The notes beneath the pieces are model-generated. The model was given only the letters and a program-made list of their open reading frames with translations, did no database searches and was not told the DNA's origin. From contig JAFYNQ010000073.1 in assembly GCA_017548065.1 (NCBI GenBank), positions 1 to 35,556 of the forward strand: DNA of 35,556 bases. Reading direction: 5' to 3'. The position numbers and the translations under genes were made by a program. The first letter of the stretch is position 1. Every line of letters begins with the position of its first letter. Shown here in pieces: positions 14,544 to 21,150 of this stretch. The DNA comes from Oscillospiraceae bacterium. Lineage in GTDB: Bacteria > Bacillota > Clostridia > Oscillospirales > Oscillospiraceae.

Positions 14544-14825
14544 ATGGCAAGAGATCTGAAAAAGGCTTTGGAGCGCCTGGAGCAGGCTTTGGACGAAGAG
14601 GAAGAATACGAGGAAGAAACCTGCGAAGAGGAAGACGACGAAGAGGAATACGAAGACGAAGAAGAATATGAAGAATACGAGGACGAAGAGCCGGAGGAAG
14701 AGGACACATCTCCCGAACCCGGTGTGCGCCACGGGTGCCTGAAGGCGCTGGCGCTGATTCTGATGACCGCCATTGCGGTGATGCTGCTGGTCATCACCAT
14801 GAAAATCAAGGGCTTGATCCCCTGA
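14544..14825 (+). CDS. Highly acidic, C-terminally anchored small membrane protein
   Basis: I do not recognise this 93-residue protein. After a short basic helix (MARDLKKALERLEQAL), residues about 17-55 are almost only Glu, Asp and Tyr, in blocks such as EEEEYEEETCEEEDDEEEYE. A short SPEPGVRHG linker and one hydrophobic helix at about 66-86 (LKALALILMTAIAVMLLVIT) end in MKIKGLIP. The topology is tail-anchored, with the acidic part predicted in the cytoplasm. The ATG at 14544 is chosen because it follows AGGCGGTGA and the promoter just upstream excludes longer starts. It shares a transcript with gluQ, 16 bp downstream. The acidic stretch could bind cations or basic proteins, but that is only inference. 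Low complexity makes homology searches unreliable. Confidence 0.8.
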   Translation: MARDLKKALERLEQALDEEEEYEEETCEEEDDEEEYEDEEEYEEYEDEEPEEEDTSPEPGVRHGCLKALALILMTAIAVMLLVITMKIKGLIP

Positions 14826-14841
14826 GGAAAGGAAGAAACCT

Positions 14842-15762
14842 GTGGAAAACTGTATCGGACGGTTTGCGCCCACCCCCTCGGGGCGGATGCACCTGGGAAA
14901 TGTCTTTGCCGCCATGCTGGCATGGCTGTCTGTCCGCAGTAAGGGCGGCAGCATGGTGCTGCGCATGGAAGACCTGGACACCCAGCGGACAAAAACCGAA
15001 TATGCGGATGTTCTTCGGGATGACCTTCTGTGGCTGGGTCTTGATTGGGACGTGGAAACTGCGCCCCAAAGTCAGCGCAGCCATGTTTATGACCGATATT
15101 TTCGGCTGTTGGAAGAAAAGGGGCTGCTGTACCCTTGCTACTGCACACGTAGTCAGCTGCACAATGTGAACGCCCCCCATCTGTCTGACGGAACCTATGT
15201 GTACCCCGGCACCTGCCGCAGCCTGACGGCGGAGAAAAAAGCCGCCTTTACCCGTGCCCCTGCCTGGCGTGTGACAGTTCCCCAAAGAAAATGGCAGGTG
15301 GAAGACCTGGTGCAGGGACATTATGAAGAAGACCTTGCCACCGATTGCGGTGACTTTGTGGTGCGCCGGGCAGACGGTGTGTATGTGTACCAGCTGGCGG
15401 TGACGGTGGATGACGGCGAAGCCGGAGTTACCGAGGTGGTACGGGGCATGGATCTGTTAAGCTCTGCCCCCCGGCAGATGTATCTGCAGTCGCTGTTTGG
15501 CTTTCACCATCCCCAATATGCCCACGTTCCCATGCTCCTTGCCCCGGACGGACGGCGCTTGAGCAAGCGTGACGGCGACCTGGACATGGGCGCTTTGCGG
15601 GCAAGAATGACCCCGGAGCAGCTGTTGGGCTACCTTGCCCATGCTGCCGGACTCCTTCCCCACCCCGAAGCGGTCAGCGCCAAAGAGCTGGCAACGGGCT
15701 TTTCCTGGCAAAATGTCCGCAAGGATGACGTGTGCATCAGCGCAGATATGCTGCAGGCTTGA
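14842..15762 (+). CDS. gluQ: Glutamyl-Q tRNA(Asp) synthetase (GluRS-like, no anticodon domain)
   Basis: The 306-residue protein is a truncated glutamyl-tRNA synthetase paralogue of the GluQ (YadB) type, which attaches glutamate to queuosine in tRNA-Asp rather than aminoacylating the 3' end. It has the class I signatures GRFAPTPSGRMHLGN (residues 6-20), with the HIGH-like part HLGN, and the KMSKS-like LSKRDGDLD near 236-244. A zinc-binding segment follows the family pattern CYCTRSQL...YVYPGTCR near 95-120. The C-terminal anticodon-binding domain of GluRS is absent, as expected for the type. The start is GTG at 14842, with GAGGAAAGGAAG upstream. The enzyme is typical of Proteobacteria and less usual in Firmicutes. 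It forms a two-gene unit with the acidic membrane protein. A free-standing GluX-like variant is possible. Confidence 0.88.
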   Translation: MENCIGRFAPTPSGRMHLGNVFAAMLAWLSVRSKGGSMVLRMEDLDTQRTKTEYADVLRDDLLWLGLDWDVETAPQSQRSHVYDRYFRLLEEKGLLYPCYCTRSQLHNVNAPHLSDGTYVYPGTCRSLTAEKKAAFTRAPAWRVTVPQRKWQVEDLVQGHYEEDLATDCGDFVVRRADGVYVYQLAVTVDDGEAGVTEVVRGMDLLSSAPRQMYLQSLFGFHHPQYAHVPMLLAPDGRRLSKRDGDLDMGALRARMTPEQLLGYLAHAAGLLPHPEAVSAKELATGFSWQNVRKDDVCISADMLQA

Positions 15763-15769
15763 AATTGTC

Positions 15770-15797
15770 TTGCACTTTTTAAAAAATGCTATATAAT
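15770..15797 (+). promoter_or_regulatory. Promoter of the nucleotidyltransferase gene
   Basis: TTGCAC (15770-15775) and TATAAT (15792-15797) are separated by 16 bp. GGAGG lies at 15815-15819. Confidence 0.75.
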
Positions 15798-15827
15798 GTA
15801 GATATAATCCTTCAGGAGGTAAATACT

Positions 15828-16751
15828 ATGGCAAAGAAACCGGTTTTGGTGGTTATGGCAGCAGGCATGGGCAGCCGTTACGGCGGCCTGAAGCAGATCG
15901 ATCCCGTTGGCTCCCAGGGCGAAGCCATTCTGGACTACTCTCTGTTTGATGCCCACGAGGCAGGCTTTGAGACAGCTGTTATTATTATCAAGCACGCCAT
16001 TGAAAAGGATTTCATGGAGACCGTCGGCGCAAGGCTGAAAAAGTGTCCCATGGAGATCCGATATGCATTCCAGGAGTTTGAGAAGATCCCGGCAGGCTAC
16101 ACCGTCCCCCAGGGACGTGAAAAGCCCCTGGGAACAAGTCACGCTATCTGGTGCGCAAAAAATGAGATTGACGGCGCACCCTTTGCGGTGATCAATGCCG
16201 ATGACTACTACGGCAAGGATGCCTTCAAGGTGATCTACAATTACCTGGCAAATGCCGGAGAAGGCGATGTGCTGGACTGCTGCATGGTGGGCTACCTGCT
16301 GAAAAACACGGTAACGGAGCATGGCAGCGTGGCACGTGGTGTCTGCACACCGGACGAAAACGGCAACCTGGCAGATATCGTGGAGCGCCTGCAGATTGAA
16401 AAGTACGAAGGCGGCATTCGCTTTGTTGAGGGCGACACTGCCACCGACCTGCACGAGGATACCATCGTGTCCATGAACATGTGGGGTCTGGCCCCCGGCT
16501 TCCTGGATATGCTGGATGCGCAGTTCCCGGCATTCTTTGAGAATGTGGTTGCCTCCAATCCCATGAAGGGCGAGTTCCTGCTGCCCCGCAGTGTGGATGA
16601 GCTGCTGAAGGCCGGAAGACTCACGGTGAAGATCCTCACCTCTGCCGACCGCTGGTACGGTGTTACCTATGCCGCCGATAAGCCCATCGTGGTGGAAGCC
16701 CTGGCAAACCTGACAAAAGCCGGCAAATACCCCGACGGTCTGTGGAAATAA
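15828..16751 (+). CDS. Sugar-phosphate nucleotidyltransferase family protein
   Basis: The 307-residue protein has a nucleotidyltransferase fold of the sugar-1-phosphate type. The N-terminus VLVVMAAGMGSRYGGLKQID carries the nucleotide-binding signature (AAGMGSRYGGLKQ), and AVINADDYYGKDAF near residue 128 is the metal-binding part. The substrate cannot be set from sequence; the closest relatives I can recall are annotated simply as nucleotidyltransferase family proteins, sometimes as UTP-glucose-type. No membrane segment is present. The start is the ATG at 15828, since GGAGG is 8 bp upstream. The gene has its own promoter and a terminator right after the stop. A DegT/DnrJ aminotransferase lies 240 bp further on in the opposite direction, which may point to nucleotide-sugar metabolism but does not prove a shared pathway. 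Confidence 0.85.
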   Translation: MAKKPVLVVMAAGMGSRYGGLKQIDPVGSQGEAILDYSLFDAHEAGFETAVIIIKHAIEKDFMETVGARLKKCPMEIRYAFQEFEKIPAGYTVPQGREKPLGTSHAIWCAKNEIDGAPFAVINADDYYGKDAFKVIYNYLANAGEGDVLDCCMVGYLLKNTVTEHGSVARGVCTPDENGNLADIVERLQIEKYEGGIRFVEGDTATDLHEDTIVSMNMWGLAPGFLDMLDAQFPAFFENVVASNPMKGEFLLPRSVDELLKAGRLTVKILTSADRWYGVTYAADKPIVVEALANLTKAGKYPDGLWK

Positions 16752-16757
16752 AATCAA

Positions 16758-16787
16758 CCCCTGCCCACCGGGCAGGGGCTTTGTTCT
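16758..16787 (+). terminator. Terminator of the nucleotidyltransferase gene
   Basis: The 9-bp stem CCCCTGCCC-ACC-GGGCAGGGG (16758-16778) is followed by CTTTGTTCT. Confidence 0.85.
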
Positions 16788-16800
16788 CTAAAAATTGCTG

Positions 16801-16935
16801 CACCTACAACAGATATTTCTCTCCCCGTAGGGGCGGCAACCTGCCGCCCGAAACTTTCCTGCAACGGATCGTTCCCTCCCCCGTAGGGGCGGCAACTTGC
16901 CGCCCGAAACAAATCACACAGAACGGCTAAATCCG
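16801..16935 (+). repeat. Dispersed palindromic repeat element (family A), two cores in tandem
   Basis: Two near-identical cores (CGTAGGGGCGGC...TGCCGCCCG, about 25 bp) at 16826-16850 and 16882-16906 are separated by 31 bp that contain CTGCAACGGATCG. The outer flanks match those of the copy at 8600-8735 in the other orientation. The region between the two facing terminators holds no gene. Confidence 0.9.
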
Positions 16936-16950
16936 TTTCCCGTGAGATAA

Positions 16951-16984
16951 CAAAAATCTCCCTGCACCCACGGTGCAGGGAGAT
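16951..16984 (-). terminator. Terminator of the DegT/DnrJ aminotransferase gene
   Basis: The 13-bp stem ATCTCCCTGCACC-GTG-GGTGCAGGGAGAT on the minus strand (16956-16984) is followed by TTTTG. T residues on the other side may make it work in both directions. Confidence 0.92.
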
Positions 16985-16990
16985 CGTTTT

Positions 16991-18094
16991 TTACTTCAGG
17001 ATAATATCGCAGATGCGATCCACATCCTCCACGGTCAGGTCTGCATACATGGGCAGGGTCAGCACACATTCCGCGGCCTTCTTTGCCACGGGGGTGTTGG
17101 CAACAGATGCGCCGTACTGCTCCTTGTAGCATGCCAGCTCACTGGTGAGGGGGTAGAAATACTTTCTGGCGAAGATGTTGCCTTCAGCCAGCAGTGCCTG
17201 CACCTGATCACGGTCATACTTGTAGCCGTCAAAGAACACGGGGAAATAGGAGTAGTTGTGCTTCACGCCCTCCTGGGGTGCGATGAGCTTGATGCCGGGA
17301 ACACCGCTCAGCCGCTGCACATAGCGATCGTAAGCAGCCTTTCTTCTTGCGATCTCGCTGTCAATGTGACGCAGGTTGCAGATGCCCATAGCTGCCTCGT
17401 ATTCGTTCATACGGGCATTGGTGCTGACGTAAGCCACCTCTTCAGGACCGATAAAGCCGAAGTTGATCAGCTTGTTGGTCTTGTCCAGGATATCCTTGTC
17501 CTTGAAAGCGGTAATGCCGCCCTCAATGGTGTGGAAAACTTTGGTAGCGTGGCAGCTGAACATGGAAGCATCGCCGTAGGCGGCAACACCCTTGCCGTCA
17601 ACAGTAACGCCGAAGGCATGGGCAGCATCATAGATCACCTTCAGATTGTACTTCTTGGCGATCTCGTCAATGGCCTTCACGTCGCAGACACCGCCGTAAA
17701 CATGGGTGGCAACGATGGCGCAGGTCTTGTCGGTGATGTACTTCTCGATCTGTGCAGCATCAATGGTGTAATCCTTGTCATTGACGTCGCAGAACACGGG
17801 AGTCAGACCGTTGCGGACGATGGAGTGGGTGGTGGAGCAATGGGTGTAAGGTGTGGTGATGACCTCACCCTCCAGCTTGAAGGCGTCAATGGCAACTTCC
17901 AGACCCACGTGACCGTTGGCAAACAGCGTCAGGTAAGGAACACCCAGGTATTCCTGCAGCTGTGCTTCAAAGGTCTTGTGCTTGATACCTGCGTTGGACA
18001 GCCATCTGCTCTCCCACAGATCCTTGATTTCTTCGCAATATTCCTCATAGCTGGGCATAGAGGAACGGGTAACGTTGATTCTTTCCAGAGACAT
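16991..18094 (-). CDS. DegT/DnrJ/EryC1/StrS-family aminotransferase
   Basis: The 367-residue cytoplasmic protein is a PLP-dependent sugar aminotransferase-like enzyme. The catalytic lysine lies in MFSCHATKVFHTIEGG near residue 186, the PLP-contacting Asp in VIYDAAHAFG near 160, and the N-terminus carries the family's WLSNAGIKHKTFEAQLQEYLG pattern around residues 31-51. Family members aminate keto-sugars (usually nucleotide-linked), and some are non-aminating dehydratases. The active-site Lys is present here, so aminotransfer is plausible. The ATG at 18094 is preceded by AGGAGG. It is a single-gene unit with a consensus promoter, but the promoter carries an 11-bp inverted repeat, so it may be repressed or attenuated. 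The neighbouring nucleotidyltransferase might act on the same sugars, which is inference only. Confidence 0.9.
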   Translation of the reverse strand: MSLERINVTRSSMPSYEEYCEEIKDLWESRWLSNAGIKHKTFEAQLQEYLGVPYLTLFANGHVGLEVAIDAFKLEGEVITTPYTHCSTTHSIVRNGLTPVFCDVNDKDYTIDAAQIEKYITDKTCAIVATHVYGGVCDVKAIDEIAKKYNLKVIYDAAHAFGVTVDGKGVAAYGDASMFSCHATKVFHTIEGGITAFKDKDILDKTNKLINFGFIGPEEVAYVSTNARMNEYEAAMGICNLRHIDSEIARRKAAYDRYVQRLSGVPGIKLIAPQEGVKHNYSYFPVFFDGYKYDRDQVQALLAEGNIFARKYFYPLTSELACYKEQYGASVANTPVAKKAAECVLTLPMYADLTVEDVDRICDIILK

Positions 18095-18176
18095 AGTATA
18101 TGTCCTCCTCTTAATAGAATACGGGCAACTCCCGAATAACGACCATACTTAGCCGATTCTATATTTATTCAAGTAG

Positions 18177-18205
18177 ATTATAGCAAAAAGAAATCTCCTT
18201 GTAAA
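18177..18205 (-). promoter_or_regulatory. Promoter of the DegT/DnrJ aminotransferase gene
   Basis: On the minus strand TTTACA (18200-18205) and TATAAT (18177-18182) are 17 bp apart. The gene's ATG is about 80 bp downstream. Confidence 0.85.
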
Positions 18206-18223
18206 CCCCTAAAAGGAGATTTC
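18190..18223. promoter_or_regulatory. 11-bp inverted repeat across the DegT promoter
   Basis: GAAATCTCCTT (18190-18200) and AAGGAGATTTC (18213-18223) are a perfect inverted repeat with a 12-bp loop. The left arm occupies the promoter spacer, and the -35 lies at the inner edge of the loop. On the minus strand it is followed by TTTTT, so an operator and a terminator for upstream minus-strand transcripts are both possible. Confidence 0.7.
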
Positions 18224-18339
18224 AAAAGTTATTGAATTGTTTTTGTGTCCGTCTGTGGCAGATTCAAGCAGCAATTTATCTTTGAGGCAGAAACGGCGGC
18301 CTTGTGTCGGGCGTGAATGGGCGGTAACAGACCATCTGT

Positions 18340-18373
18340 TTCGACAAATTTATCTCCTTTTGTGTGTTACTAT
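18340..18373 (+). promoter_or_regulatory. 0A-box promoter of spoIIE
   Basis: A perfect 0A box in reverse orientation, TTCGACA (18340-18346), overlaps the -35 position, and TACTAT (18368-18373) follows 22 bp after TTCGAC. Known Spo0A-activated SigA promoters (spoIIE, spoIIG in B. subtilis) also have 21-22 bp spacing and an overlapping 0A box. A weaker TGTCGGG lies at 18305-18311. Confidence 0.75.
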
Positions 18374-18407
18374 GAGGGCGAATATCCCGAAAGGTTGTGG
18401 TTTACTT

Positions 18408-20339
18408 ATGATTGACACCGTGGAGGCAATGGTGCGCCGTGGGCGCAGGCGGCTGCTTGCCTTTTTCCTGGATCCCAGGGTGCGGATGTACATCCGTGGG
18501 CTGGGTTGGTTTTTTGCGGGACTGGTTCTGTCGGCGGCAAGCCTTGCCAATGTGGCACTGCCCCTTTCCATGGCGCTGGTGTATGCCGCCGGTGGCGGCG
18601 CAGCGGTGCTGGCGGCACTGGGTGGCAGCGCCGGTTACCTGCTGTTTTGGGGAAAAGCGGGACTGCAAGGGGTCGCCTGGTGCGTTTTCGGTCTTGGGGC
18701 AACGCTGATTTTTAAAAACCGTCGGGTGGAACGGGAAACACCTCTTTTGCTGCCTGCGGTGGCAGGACTTACGGTCTCCGGCATGGGGGTGCTGTTTCAG
18801 ACCTGGCTCATGGACGGCACGCCGGTGGCGGTGTACCTGCTTCGGGTGTGCCTGGGGCTTGGAACAACCTGGCTGTTTTGCCGTGTCACAGAGTCACGGC
18901 ATCCCATCCGTGATTGGCTGGCCTGCGGATTGGGTGTGCTGGCGCTGGCGCAGATCGCACCCTTCCCCTGGCTGAGCCTGGGGGTGGTGGCAGGCGGCGC
19001 ACTGGCGGTGAGGGGGGCATTTCCTATGGCGGCGCTGGCAGGTGTGGCGCTGGATCTGTCCGGGGTCTGCCCGGTGCCTATGACAGCGGTGCTGTGCGCC
19101 GGCTACCTGATCCGCTTCCTGCCGGGTTACCCCAAAAAGCTGGCTTGCCTCTTCCCTTTTTTGTGCTGCCTTTTTGTCATGGCGGTGACCGGGCAGTTTT
19201 CTCTGCTGCCGCTGCCGGCTTTGGCGGTGGGCGGCATTGTGGGGGGCTTGATCCCCATGGCAACGCCGGTTCCCTCCCGACGGGGTGAGACGGGGGTGGC
19301 GCAGGTGCGGCTGGAAATGGCGGCTGGAGCATTGCTGCAATCCCAGCAGCTGCTTTTGGAGGTGCAGCAGCCGCCGGTGGATGAGGATGCGTTGGTAACA
19401 CGGGCAGCGGAGCGTGCCTGCAACGGCTGCCCCTGCCGTCGGGGGTGTAAGGACAGCCACCGTTTGCAGCAGCTGACGGGACTTTTGCTCCATAAACCCT
19501 TGCTGGCGGTGGAGGAGCTTCCCATCTGCTGCCGGAAAAGCGGACGGCTGCTGGCAGAGCTGCACCGTGGGCAGGAGCAGCTGCGGTCAATTCGTGCAGA
19601 CCGTCAGCGGCAGCAGGAGTACCGCTCGGCGGTGATCCAGCAGTACCGTTTTTTGGGAGAATATTTGCAGGATTTGTCCGACCAGCTGGCGCAGAGGACA
19701 GACAGCACCGTCCAGCAGTTCTCGCCAAGAGTGGCCATCTATGCAAACCGCCCGGAGTCGGAAAACGGTGACCGTGTGCTGTCCTTTGCCGGGGTGGGGT
19801 GTCGGTACTATGTGATCCTCTGCGACGGCATGGGTACCGGCAGCGGCGCAGTCCAGGAGGCAAAAAGCGCCCAGAAGCTGCTGCGGCGGCTGCTTACCGC
19901 CGGTTATCCGGCAGAACACGCACTACGCAGCCTTAACAGCCTTTGCGCATTGCGCTCCCGGGCAGGTGCGGTGACGGTGGAGCTGCTGGAGCTGCAGCTG
20001 GACACGGGACGTGGTCGGCTTTATAAATGGGGCGCAGTACCCAGCTACCTGATCTCTGCCGCCGGAACGGAAAAAATCGGGACAGCCGGGCCACCCCCGG
20101 GACTTTCCGTGGAGGATAACCGGGATGTGGCCTATCAGCTGTCCCTGCGCCGGGGGGAGACCTTGGTGCTTGTCAGCGACGGTGTGGGAGAAGAGGAAGC
20201 CTTGCATTGCTGTCTGAACATGGGCGCTTTGTCGCCGGGGGAGCTGGCAAAGAGCCTGCTGACCTGCACAGCCTTCGGGGAAGAGGACGATGCCACGGTG
20301 GTGTTGGTGCATCTTGACCCCGGGTACGCTTCTACATAA
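18408..20339 (+). CDS. spoIIE: Stage II sporulation protein E (SpoIIE) phosphatase
   Basis: The 643-residue protein is a SpoIIE-type membrane phosphatase. In sporulation it dephosphorylates SpoIIAA in the forespore, freeing SigF, and also acts at the polar septum. Residues about 20-310 hold many hydrophobic helices (the known protein has ten), and the central part has the typical cysteine cluster CNGCPCRRGC near 340-350. The C-terminal PP2C domain shows ILCDGMGTGSGA near 476 and LVSDGVGEEEA near 595, both with metal-binding Asp, and ends EEDDATVVLVHLDPGY. The ATG at 18408 is chosen because upstream starts fall in or before the 0A-box promoter. The length is shorter than the 827 residues of B. 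subtilis, with a shorter middle region. It is a single-gene unit. Confidence 0.93.
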   Translation: MIDTVEAMVRRGRRRLLAFFLDPRVRMYIRGLGWFFAGLVLSAASLANVALPLSMALVYAAGGGAAVLAALGGSAGYLLFWGKAGLQGVAWCVFGLGATLIFKNRRVERETPLLLPAVAGLTVSGMGVLFQTWLMDGTPVAVYLLRVCLGLGTTWLFCRVTESRHPIRDWLACGLGVLALAQIAPFPWLSLGVVAGGALAVRGAFPMAALAGVALDLSGVCPVPMTAVLCAGYLIRFLPGYPKKLACLFPFLCCLFVMAVTGQFSLLPLPALAVGGIVGGLIPMATPVPSRRGETGVAQVRLEMAAGALLQSQQLLLEVQQPPVDEDALVTRAAERACNGCPCRRGCKDSHRLQQLTGLLLHKPLLAVEELPICCRKSGRLLAELHRGQEQLRSIRADRQRQQEYRSAVIQQYRFLGEYLQDLSDQLAQRTDSTVQQFSPRVAIYANRPESENGDRVLSFAGVGCRYYVILCDGMGTGSGAVQEAKSAQKLLRRLLTAGYPAEHALRSLNSLCALRSRAGAVTVELLELQLDTGRGRLYKWGAVPSYLISAAGTEKIGTAGPPPGLSVEDNRDVAYQLSLRRGETLVLVSDGVGEEEALHCCLNMGALSPGELAKSLLTCTAFGEEDDATVVLVHLDPGYAST

Positions 20340-20414
20340 TACCCTCTTTTCTCTGCGAAGTCTGTCGAAACACAAGATGTAGAGAAAGAAAATGTGGGAA
20401 ATTACAAGATATTG

Positions 20415-20445
20415 AAAAAACGCAGGACGGAAGCTCCGTCCTGCG
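20415..20445 (-). terminator. Terminator of the DUF3810-rsmG operon
   Basis: The 11-bp perfect stem CGCAGGACGGA / TCCGTCCTGCG (20421-20445) is followed on the minus strand by six T. It lies just past the rsmG stop. It may also stop spoIIE transcripts coming from the other side. Confidence 0.93.
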
Positions 20446-20451
20446 TGTGAT

Positions 20452-21150
20452 TTATAGGGGTGCTTGCTTGATTTTTGCATAGCGCCGGGGGTACTTGGGA
20501 GGTGTGGGTCGGACTTTCTTCAGGACGATCACCGCATGGGCGGTGTCATCAATGGGAAATTCTTTCACAGCTTCCAGCTGCAGACCCAAGGTGCGGATGG
20601 CTTTTTCTGCCTCTGCCAGCTCTTCCTTGGCGGCAGCTCCCTTCATGGCCAGCACGTAGCCACCCACTTTTACAAAGGGTGCCGTCAGCTCCAGCAAAAT
20701 GTTGAGTCTTGCCACAGCGCGGCTGGTGGCAACGTCATACTGCTCACGGCAGGTGGCAACAGCCTCTTCTGCACGGGCGGTGACGCAGCCTGCCTCCACA
20801 CCCAGGGTGGGAAGCACCGTCTCCAGCCAGGTCATACGCTTGCCCAGGGAATCCAGCAGGGTCAGCTTTGCCTCGGGGCAGGCGATTTTCAGCGGCACAC
20901 CGGGGAAGCCGGCGCCGCAGCCCACGTCAATGACCTTTTTGCCTGCCAGGGGCATCACTGACAGCACAGAAAGGCTGTCCAGCAAATGCAGCTTTGCCAC
21001 CTGGGTAGGTTCGGTAATGGCGGTGAGGTTCATCACCTCGTTTTGCTTGATCACAGCGTGACCGAAGGCGCACAGTGTGTCACAGGTGGCATCGGATAAG
21101 TCCAGCCCCAGTTGGGGCAGCCCTGCCTGCAGGGCATTTTTCATTTCCAT
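20452..21150 (-). CDS. rsmG: 16S rRNA (guanine527-N7)-methyltransferase RsmG
   Basis: The 232-residue enzyme methylates the N7 of G527 in 16S rRNA using S-adenosylmethionine. It is a typical RsmG/GidB: the SAM-binding motif is VIDVGCGAGFPGVPLKIACP near 72-91, followed by LLDSLGKRMTWLETV, VATSRAVARLNILLE and the Lys/Arg-rich, Pro-rich C-terminus TPPKYPRRYAKIKQAPL. Its start ATG overlaps the stop of the upstream DUF3810 gene by one base (TGATG), so translation is probably coupled. In most Firmicutes rsmG lies next to soj/spo0J. Here they are 15 kb apart within the same window. Confidence 0.97.
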   Translation of the reverse strand: MEMKNALQAGLPQLGLDLSDATCDTLCAFGHAVIKQNEVMNLTAITEPTQVAKLHLLDSLSVLSVMPLAGKKVIDVGCGAGFPGVPLKIACPEAKLTLLDSLGKRMTWLETVLPTLGVEAGCVTARAEEAVATCREQYDVATSRAVARLNILLELTAPFVKVGGYVLAMKGAAAKEELAEAEKAIRTLGLQLEAVKEFPIDDTAHAVIVLKKVRPTPPKYPRRYAKIKQAPL

